From Porphyromonas sp. (GTDB lineage: Bacteria > Bacteroidota > Bacteroidia > Bacteroidales > Porphyromonadaceae), in NCBI GenBank assembly GCA_029983505.1, contig JASBZK010000025.1:1-29823 (forward strand): a stretch of 29,823 bases of DNA. Reading direction: 5' to 3'. The position numbers and the translations under genes were made by a program. This document shows, piece by piece, positions 24,200 through 29,823 of the stretch (positions are counted from its first letter, which is position 1; each line of letters opens with the position of its first letter). The notes under the pieces were generated by a model. The model was not told where the DNA came from and ran no database searches. It saw only the letters and a list, made by a program, of their open reading frames with translations.

Positions 24200-26395
24200 T
24201 TACTTGATGAAGAGGAGCTCGCGGTACTTGGGCAGGGGCCAAAATTCGTTGTCCACAATCAGTTCGAGCTTGTCGATGTGGTAACGGATCTTCGAGAAAA
24301 ACGGCAGGACGGTATCGTGGTAGAGGATGGCGCGGTTACGGTTTTCGGCGACCTTATTGGCCACCTTGCGCGCTTCCACCATCTCGGTGACCATACTTTT
24401 TATCTCATTGCAGCGCTCGGAGATCTCCACGATGAGCTCAATGTCCTGCTTCGCGAGATCTTCTGCCCGCTCTTTGTCAAACGTCTGGACGATCTTGCGG
24501 TAGTTATCCAGAAGGATGCTCTGGTAGCGGGTGGCCACGGGTATGATGTGGTTCATCGCGAGGTCGCCGAGGACGCGGGCTTCGATCTGTATCTTTTTGG
24601 TGTACATCTCCCACTTCACTTCGTTGCGGATGTGCAGCTCGCGCTCGGTGAAGACACCAGTCTCCTCGAACATCTTCACGGAACTCTCTGCGGTGTAGGC
24701 ATCGAACATCAGGGGGACGCTCGTCTCGGTGTCGAGACCTCTACGGACGGCTTCGCGGTGCCACTCTTCCGAGTAGCCGTTCCCCTCGAAACGGATGGGT
24801 TTGCTCTCCACGATAAAGCGGCGGAGGACTTCCATGATGGCATTTTCCTTGGGGGCACCCTGCTCGGTGCGTTCCCTCACGGCTGAGAGAAAGATGCGGA
24901 GCTGCTCGGCAAGAGCGGCGTTGAGGACCTGTAAGGGAGCCGAAGTATTCGCCGATGAACCCACAGCGCGGAACTCGAACCGGTTGCCCGTGAAGGCGAA
25001 AGGCGAGGTGCGGTTGCGGTCCGTATTGTCAAGGAGCACCTCCGGGATATTGGCGATACCGAGGGTCATTTTGGAGAGCTCGGTCATCGTAATCTCGTCA
25101 TCTTCGGATTCGCTCTCAAGCTTGTCGAGGACGGCTGTGAGCTGCGTGCCGAGGAAGACCGAAATGATGGCGGGAGGTGCTTCGTGCCCTCCGAGGCGGT
25201 TCGCGTTTTGGGCACTCATAATAGAGGCTTTGAGGAGGGCGGAGTGCCGGTGAACGGCGACGAGAGTATTGACGAGGAAAGTGACAAAGAGGAGGTTCTC
25301 GGACGCATTTTTACCCGGGGTAAAAAGCCCCGTCCCGTCCGCCGTCATCAGGCTCCAGTTACAGTGCTTGCCGCTGCCGTTGATCCCGTCGTAAGGCTTC
25401 TCGTGCAGGAGGACTTTGAAGTCGTGCTTTTCGGCAATACTCCTCATCAGGGTCATAATGAGGAGATTTTGGTCCACGGAGAGGTTGGCTTCGCCGAATA
25501 TGGGCGCAAGCTCGAACTGCATCGGAGCCACCTCGTTGTGCCGGGTCTTAAGCGGGATGCCGTACTTATAGGCCTCCACCTCCAGCTCGCGCATAAAGGC
25601 GAGGACACGCGGTGGCACAGCTCCGAAGTAGTGGTCATCGAGCTGCTGATTACGCGCGGACTCGTGTCCCATAAGCGTCCTTTCGGTCATCACGAGGTCG
25701 GGGCGTGCGTTGTAGAGGGCAAGGTCGACGAGGAAATACTCCTGCTCCCACCCGAGCATCGCGGTGACTTTGGAGGTCTTTTTGCCGAGGAGGGCGCAGA
25801 CTTCTCGCGCGGCCTGCTCCACGGCGTTCAGTGAGCGGAGCAGGGGACCTTTGTGGTCGAGGGCTTCGCCCGTGTAGGCGATGAAAACCGTAGGGATGCA
25901 GAGCGTGTCCTCTATGATAAAAGCGGGCGAGGAAGGATCCCAGGCGGTGTACCCCCTTGCTTCAAAAGTGTTGCGTATGCCGCCGTTGGGGAAAGAAGAG
26001 GCGTCAGGCTCCTGCTGGGCAAGGTACTTACCTCCGAAGCGCTCTATGATCTCGGAACCGGGACCGCCGGTGTAATCGATGAAAGAGTCGTGCTTCTCCG
26101 CCGTCCCCTCCGTGAGCGGCTGGAACCAGTGGGTGAAGTGTGTGGCACCGCGCTCAAGCGCCCAAGTCTTCATCGCCGCCGCCACCTGATCCGCGATGGC
26201 GCGATCCAGAGCCCGGCCGTCACTTACAGCCTTGCGGATGCGCTTAATCGTATCGCCTGAGAGGTAGCGGGACATCGTCTTCTCGTCGAAGACGTTGCAA
26301 CCGTAGTACTCCGACGGCAAGAGCTTCGGAGCCGAAAAAGGACGGGGCTTGCGGTGCGAAGCTTCCTGAACCGCTTGAAATCTAAGCGTAGACAT
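24200..26395 (-). CDS. glnN: Glutamine synthetase type III (GSIII)
   Basis: 731 residues, the usual length of GSIII, clearly longer than GSI (~470). It makes glutamine from glutamate, ammonia and ATP in the cytosol. Visible family features are SEYYGCNVFDEKTM and the FTHWFQPLTEGTAEKHDSF block near the N-terminus, the metal/nucleotide region EQEYFLVD, the substrate loop HNEVAPMQFELAPIF, the GINGSGKHCNWS block and NRTSPFAFTGNRFEFRAVGS. All expected core motifs are intact. It is monocistronic in appearance, with a TACTTTTG promoter box at 26470-26477 and a terminator-like hairpin downstream. Housekeeping nitrogen metabolism, unrelated to the peptide locus. Confidence 0.96.
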   Translation of the reverse strand: MSTLRFQAVQEASHRKPRPFSAPKLLPSEYYGCNVFDEKTMSRYLSGDTIKRIRKAVSDGRALDRAIADQVAAAMKTWALERGATHFTHWFQPLTEGTAEKHDSFIDYTGGPGSEIIERFGGKYLAQQEPDASSFPNGGIRNTFEARGYTAWDPSSPAFIIEDTLCIPTVFIAYTGEALDHKGPLLRSLNAVEQAAREVCALLGKKTSKVTAMLGWEQEYFLVDLALYNARPDLVMTERTLMGHESARNQQLDDHYFGAVPPRVLAFMRELEVEAYKYGIPLKTRHNEVAPMQFELAPIFGEANLSVDQNLLIMTLMRSIAEKHDFKVLLHEKPYDGINGSGKHCNWSLMTADGTGLFTPGKNASENLLFVTFLVNTLVAVHRHSALLKASIMSAQNANRLGGHEAPPAIISVFLGTQLTAVLDKLESESEDDEITMTELSKMTLGIANIPEVLLDNTDRNRTSPFAFTGNRFEFRAVGSSANTSAPLQVLNAALAEQLRIFLSAVRERTEQGAPKENAIMEVLRRFIVESKPIRFEGNGYSEEWHREAVRRGLDTETSVPLMFDAYTAESSVKMFEETGVFTERELHIRNEVKWEMYTKKIQIEARVLGDLAMNHIIPVATRYQSILLDNYRKIVQTFDKERAEDLAKQDIELIVEISERCNEIKSMVTEMVEARKVANKVAENRNRAILYHDTVLPFFSKIRYHIDKLELIVDNEFWPLPKYRELLFIK

Positions 26396-26469
26396 AAAGA
26401 TAGTCCGGGGTTTATTTGTGGAAAAAGTGCGGCATCCGGAGAACTTAATGCAGTCCCACGGGGGCAGTA

Positions 26470-26477
26470 CAAAAGTA
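26470..26477 (-). promoter_or_regulatory. -7 box for glnN
   Basis: Minus-strand TACTTTTG, matching TAnnTTTG, about 75 bp before the glnN start. It sits in a small palindrome (gtacaaaagtac, 26468-26479). Confidence 0.55.
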
Positions 26478-26633
26478 CCAAGTTTGCACGAAAAAAATGG
26501 CGGGAGGAGGATTCGAGATTACGGTTGTATGTAAAGAGGGTGTATAAGGGTCGAAATGCAAGGGATTGCCGTGCTTGGGGCACACCCTCCTCCTCACGAC
26601 CAACTACGGACCATCAACTGCCAACTATTTCTC

Positions 26634-26716
26634 GGTCGTACCGGGAAGATCTTTTTGGTCTGTACCACAGTGGAGCGAGACACGTACCGGGAAAATCTCC
26701 CCGGTACGTGTCTCGC
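26634..26716. repeat. 23-bp repeat element with hairpin (BrickBuilt-like)
   Basis: Units at 26634, 26657, 26680 and 26703, all 23 bp apart. The last two form a 16-17-bp stem (gcgagacacgtaccgg at 26675-26690 with its complement at 26701-26716). Nearly identical to 27613-27694, about 980 bp away. Confidence 0.85.
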
Positions 26717-26761
26717 TTAGGGCAACTCTTGGCAAGTTAAGACCGCAACTTTTATATGAGC

Positions 26762-27202
26762 CTAACGCCTTGATGGCAAAGTCTGGAGCACAAAGATTGC
26801 GGAAATGGCGATAATCGTAGTAGTACCTATAGCAATGGCTACAGTATGTGCACCAAATAGAACCAATAGGACACAAGAGATGATAATAAGCATCGCAAGT
26901 ATTCCCCCGAAGATTTGTCCGCGCCTTGCTATTCTTTGCGATTCCTCTTCCCGCTTCTCTGCTAAAGCTATTCTGCTCTTTTGCTCTCGCTCGGCCATAG
27001 AGATAATCCGCTCCGGGAAGGACGGGTCTACGTCCTTGTAGCCCTTAAGGATCTCGGGATGAGGAATAGGACCGGAAAAGGAGGAGAGTTTGGTCTCGGA
27101 AAGCGCAACAAACAGCTCTTTCTTGGTTTCCTCTGTAAGCTCACTAAGGACTTCTTCGAGGTTTTTGTCGAGAGGCGTTTGGTTAGTTAAGTCTGCACTC
27201 AT
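26762..27202 (-). CDS. DUF2335 family membrane protein
   Basis: 146 residues. An N-terminal soluble part with FSGPIPHPEILKGYKDVDPSFPERII matches the DUF2335 signature (GP-P-PE-L--Y), then a charged helix (AEREQKSRIALAEKREEES) and two membrane segments (about 96-115 and 119-138). The C-terminus ends LQTLPSRR. Function is unknown; members are often found near mobile or accessory genes. It overlaps the end of the upstream small ORF by 20 bp, so the two form an operon. Confidence 0.75.
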   Translation of the reverse strand: MSADLTNQTPLDKNLEEVLSELTEETKKELFVALSETKLSSFSGPIPHPEILKGYKDVDPSFPERIISMAEREQKSRIALAEKREEESQRIARRGQIFGGILAMLIIISCVLLVLFGAHTVAIAIGTTTIIAISAIFVLQTLPSRR

Positions 27203-27371
27203 ACCACGCTCTTCTTATGTCTCCGCCAATTCGCTCCCAATCCTCTTTAATGGATTGGGTATCATTTCCAAGAGGAGTATTCGATCCCGTATACCCCCCA
27301 AAGAGATTAAGGATGCTCCCTAATCCTATCAGGAATGCGTCCCAGAAGGAGTGCCCTATCTTAGCTTTCAT
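27183..27371 (-). CDS. Small hypothetical protein upstream of DUF2335
   Basis: 62 residues, starting MKAKIGHSFWDAF, with one hydrophobic stretch (LIGLGSILNLFGG) and a charged C-terminal half (SIKEDWERIGGDIRRAWYE). The start lies about 44 bp after a minus-strand TATTTTTG box (27415-27422), and the end overlaps the DUF2335 start. I do not recognise a family. Overlap and promoter support it being real. Confidence 0.65.
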   Translation of the reverse strand: MKAKIGHSFWDAFLIGLGSILNLFGGYTGSNTPLGNDTQSIKEDWERIGGDIRRAWYECRLN

Positions 27372-27414
27372 TCTTGTCGGCTTTATTCGTTACACTTCAT
27401 ACCACGCCATACCA

Positions 27415-27422
27415 CAAAAATA
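27415..27422 (-). promoter_or_regulatory. -7 box for the DUF2335 operon
   Basis: Minus-strand TATTTTTG matching TAnnTTTG, about 44 bp upstream of ATG 27371. Confidence 0.5.
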
Positions 27423-27612
27423 CGAGTAATAGTTGAAAGAAAAAAATTCCCCCCGTGCTGCAACATCGATATACGGATGCGTCAAAAAATGCGGTGTCGG
27501 GCGGGGAGAAGAAGAGAATAGGGCGGAGCGTTCGGAGCAGGCGACGAGGGGGAGAGGCTGCCTCCCGTGTTTTGCCTCACAAAACACTTTTGCCACACCC
27601 GCCTTATTTCTC

Positions 27613-27694
27613 GGTCGTACCGGGGAGATCTTTTTGGTCTGTACCACAGTGGAGCGAGACACGTACCGGGGAGATTTTCCCGGTACGTGTCTCG
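27613..27694. repeat. 23-bp repeat element with hairpin (BrickBuilt-like)
   Basis: Units at 27613, 27636, 27659 and 27682, 23 bp apart. The arms cgagacacgtaccggg (27655-27670) and complement (27679-27694) form a perfect 16-bp stem with an 8-nt loop. Differs from 26634-26716 at only a few positions, mostly in the loop. Confidence 0.85.
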
Positions 27695-27802
27695 TTTACG
27701 GATCCTTAGGAGGTTCGGGCGCAACCTGCACGACTTATTTGCTGTATGCAGATGGTAAGGGGGACTTATTGGGGAGGTGCAAAAAATAATTCCTTTTTTA
27801 TG

Positions 27803-27810
27803 TAAATTTG
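27803..27810 (+). promoter_or_regulatory. -7 box for the Na/Pi cotransporter
   Basis: TAAATTTG matching TAnnTTTG, about 59 bp upstream of ATG 27870. Confidence 0.6.
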
Positions 27811-27869
27811 CAGCCGTATTCTTGTGAGGAAATAATCATTTCCCGATCTCTATCTATATTTATTGGCAG

Positions 27870-29693
27870 ATGCAGTACTCTTTTCTTGATTTTCTCAACC
27901 TGCTCGGCTCTCTCGGACTCTTCCTCTACGGGATGAAGATCATGAGCGAGGGACTACAGAAAGCGGCCGGCGAAAGGCTTCGGTCTTTCCTCTCCGCAAT
28001 GACCAGCAACCGCTTCCTCGGCGTACTCACCGGTCTCCTCGTCACCGCACTTATCCAGTCGTCCTCCGCCACGACCGTTATGGTCGTCAGCTTCGTGAAC
28101 GCCGGCCTCCTTAACCTCGTCCAGTCCATCGGCGTCGTGATGGGGGCAAATATCGGGACTACGGCCACGGCCTGGCTGATCTCCCTTTTGGGCTTCAAGG
28201 TGGAAATATCCGCCGTCACCATCCCGCTTATGGCAGTGGGGGTGTTGCTGTCCTTTACGAAAAAGAACCAAGCCCAAGCGATTGGCGAATTCATCATCGG
28301 CTTCTCGCTCCTTTTCCTCGGTCTCGAGTACCTCAAAGGATCGATGCCCGACTTGCAGTCCTCTCCTGAGGCGCTCGAGTTTCTGAGGCATTACACCGGT
28401 CTGGGCTTCGGGTCGGTGCTTATCTTCCTCTTCATCGGCACGATCCTCACTCTCGTCATCCAGTCCTCCAGTGCCACGGTGGCGCTTACCCTTGTGATGT
28501 GTGCCCAAGGGTGGATTCCCTTCACGATGGGCGTGGCCATGATTTTAGGCGAAAATATCGGGACGACCATCACGGCGAACCTCGCTGCCCTTAACGCCAA
28601 CATCAGCGCGAAGCGTACCGCCTTTTCCCACCTTCTCTTCAACGTCCTCGGCGTAATCTGGGTACTCGCCATTTTCCGCTTCGCCACAGACCTCGTTGCC
28701 TCCATCGTCAGCCGATCGGCTGATGACCCCCGGGATCTCTTCAGCTTCGTGGCCGGGCTTCACGACAAGTACACACCGGAGCAGATCAAGATGATGACCT
28801 CCACCACCGTCCTCACCGACCCCGCCATGGAAGCGATACGGCAGAGAGTGAACGGCTACGTGGGGTCTGTGAGCATCGGGCTCTCGCTCTTCCACACGAT
28901 GTTCAACGTCACCAACACGCTCATTATGGTGTGGTTTGTGCCGGTATATGCGCGCATCTGCGAGTTTGTGATCCGCCCGATCAAGAAGACAAACGCCAAG
29001 AAGCAGTACGCCCATCTCGAATACCTCTCCGCCCCGCTCCTCTCCACGAGTGAGCTCTCTCTCGTGCAGGTACAGAAAGAGCTTGCCCGCTACGCCGGCC
29101 GCATCAGCGAGATGCTGAAGATGCTGCGCGAACTACTTGTAGAAGAAAACGAAGACACCTTCCAGAGCGTCTTCGAAAGGGTACAGAAGTACGAAAACAT
29201 CACCGACCGCGTCGAGATCGAAATCGTGGAGTTTCTCACCAAGCTCTCCAACGGCGAGATGACCCGCGAGTCCCGCAACGCCGTCCAGGCCTATATGCGC
29301 TGTGCGTCCGAGATTGAGAGTATGGGGGACTCCTGCTTCAATATAGCACGCTCCATCCACAGACGGAGAAGCAACTCCGTGGAGCTCCCGCCCGAGCTCA
29401 CCTCCACCCTCCTCGCCCTCAACGAAAAGGCAGAGAAGATCACCCTGCACACCATCGACACCATCAACGCCGGAGAGCCCAGGAGCAAGGACTTTTTCTT
29501 CCAGGCCCAGAATATGGAAAACGAGATGAATAACCGCCGCGACACCCTTGAGGCGCAAAACATCCTCGACCTCAAAGCCGGCAAATACCAGTACGAGCCG
29601 AGCGTCTACTACGTGGACGACGTCGACGAGTACGAGCACTTCGCCGACTACGCCATCAATGTCGTGGAAGCGCTCACCCACGAGAAGCACTAA
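27870..29693 (+). CDS. Na/Pi cotransporter family protein with C-terminal PhoU-like domain
   Basis: 607 residues. Two inverted membrane repeats with the family signature: TALIQSSSATTVMVVSFVNAG near residue 60 and LVIQSSSATVALTLVMCAQG near residue 193; each is followed by a GANIGTT or GENIGTT motif. Membrane part about 1-360; the remaining ~240 residues form PhoU-like helices (LAGRISEMLKMLRELL-type register, EIVEFLTKLSNGEMT). It is expected to take up phosphate with sodium at the inner membrane, with the PhoU-like part regulating it. It is a single gene with its own promoter and a hairpin downstream. Confidence 0.92.
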   Translation: MQYSFLDFLNLLGSLGLFLYGMKIMSEGLQKAAGERLRSFLSAMTSNRFLGVLTGLLVTALIQSSSATTVMVVSFVNAGLLNLVQSIGVVMGANIGTTATAWLISLLGFKVEISAVTIPLMAVGVLLSFTKKNQAQAIGEFIIGFSLLFLGLEYLKGSMPDLQSSPEALEFLRHYTGLGFGSVLIFLFIGTILTLVIQSSSATVALTLVMCAQGWIPFTMGVAMILGENIGTTITANLAALNANISAKRTAFSHLLFNVLGVIWVLAIFRFATDLVASIVSRSADDPRDLFSFVAGLHDKYTPEQIKMMTSTTVLTDPAMEAIRQRVNGYVGSVSIGLSLFHTMFNVTNTLIMVWFVPVYARICEFVIRPIKKTNAKKQYAHLEYLSAPLLSTSELSLVQVQKELARYAGRISEMLKMLRELLVEENEDTFQSVFERVQKYENITDRVEIEIVEFLTKLSNGEMTRESRNAVQAYMRCASEIESMGDSCFNIARSIHRRRSNSVELPPELTSTLLALNEKAEKITLHTIDTINAGEPRSKDFFFQAQNMENEMNNRRDTLEAQNILDLKAGKYQYEPSVYYVDDVDEYEHFADYAINVVEALTHEKH

Positions 29694-29706
29694 GGGTCGA
29701 TAAAGC

Positions 29707-29741
29707 GCCCCTGACCTTTACCATCGGGGGGTCAAAGGGGC
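29707..29741 (+). terminator. Candidate terminator of the Na/Pi gene
   Basis: gcccctgacc (29707-29716) can pair with ggtcaaaggggc (29730-29741), leaving a 2-nt bulge, just after the stop codon. No T-run. Confidence 0.5.
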
Positions 29742-29751
29742 AGGGAAAAGA

Positions 29752-29823
29752 GGTACGGGCCGGGGCGTTTGTCCCGGTCTGTACCTTTTCCTTTTTTCGG
29801 TCTGTGTCTCGCTTCCTTTTCGG
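29752..29823. repeat. 23-bp repeat array running off the window (BrickBuilt-like)
   Basis: ggtacgggccggggc at 29752, then ggtctgt at 29776 and 29799 (23 bp apart), with the next gg at 29822 where the window ends. Same unit family as the other intergenic arrays, here as simple tandem copies like 15939-16007. Confidence 0.75.

Larger units (their letters stand above)
26396..26761. other. Intergenic region upstream of glnN
   Basis: Holds the glnN promoter box (26470-26477) and the 23-bp repeat element at 26634. No gene seen. Confidence 0.6.
27372..27869. other. Intergenic region with divergent promoters and a repeat element
   Basis: About 500 bp between divergent genes. Contains the promoter box for 27371 (-), the 23-bp repeat element at 27613 and a TAAATTTG box at 27803-27810 for the Na/Pi gene (+). 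ORFs here are repeat-derived shadows. Confidence 0.6.

Noticed and set aside
23859..24242. 127-residue ORF downstream of glnN
   Set aside because: It runs through a repeat element and the glnN terminator and overlaps the glnN 3' end; no recognisable features.
27390..27789. Overlapping ORFs of 80-118 residues on both strands
   Set aside because: They are read through the 23-bp repeat element and its flanks, with no family features; the same peptides appear at the other repeat copy near 26640.
28391..29690. Long minus-strand ORFs inside the Na/Pi gene
   Set aside because: Shadows of a GC-rich coding region with conserved QSSSAT motifs on the plus strand.

Overview
The window looks like Bacteroidota DNA, most likely Porphyromonas or a close relative. 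The signs are TonB-type receptors with carboxypeptidase-regulatory N-termini, GLPGLI proteins, a type III glutamine synthetase, TAnnTTTG promoter boxes, and 23-nt intergenic minisatellites like the BrickBuilt elements described from Porphyromonas gingivalis.

Layout. Positions 1-1118 hold the 3' part of a tyrosine recombinase, inactivated by a 7-bp tandem duplication. Positions 1247-18642 hold a large, mostly minus-strand locus for secreted peptides. Positions 18870-20980 hold a plus-strand sensor kinase and OmpR-type regulator, divergent from that locus. After this come a UvrA2-like ABC protein (21148-23406, +), tRNA-Ser(UGA) (23585-23669, -), glnN (24200-26395, -), a DUF2335 membrane protein with a small partner (26762-27371, -) and a Na/Pi cotransporter (27870-29693, +).

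The peptide locus is the interesting part. It encodes four small double-glycine-leader peptides. Two have 24-residue leaders of the type linked to radical SAM maturases (6194-6382, 15177-15347). Two have 15-residue bacteriocin-type leaders (8740-8874, 15623-15781). A fifth, Cys-containing peptide (18421-18642) has an ordinary signal sequence and is translationally coupled to a TonB-type receptor. The peptides sit among a radical SAM/SPASM enzyme, a C39 peptidase and its ABC exporter, HlyD-like adaptors, three outer-membrane beta-barrel receptors, GLPGLI proteins and a regulatory-domain lipo/secreted protein. A likely flow is: precursor, modification, leader removal and inner-membrane export, then passage across the outer membrane. 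The order and directions are inferred.

The locus appears to have grown by module duplication and decay. One module (pep18421 - TonB - exporter - peptide) has lost its exporter except for about 33 bp of the C39 active-site region. Another region (7267-7569) is a mosaic of truncated GLPGLI, ABC and HlyD genes joined at a 27-bp inverted repeat. The surviving exporter is split between peptidase and transporter frames exactly at a 22-bp tandem repeat.

Regulation. The same module, a TAnnTTTG box then 14 nt then a CACGAATCTATCGAATCTAA site, occurs three times: in both directions between the kinase and the peptide locus, and in front of the 52-residue GG peptide. The kinase/regulator pair therefore probably controls itself, the TonB module and that peptide, an arrangement resembling peptide-pheromone control of bacteriocins. 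This is inference from sequence symmetry and spacing.
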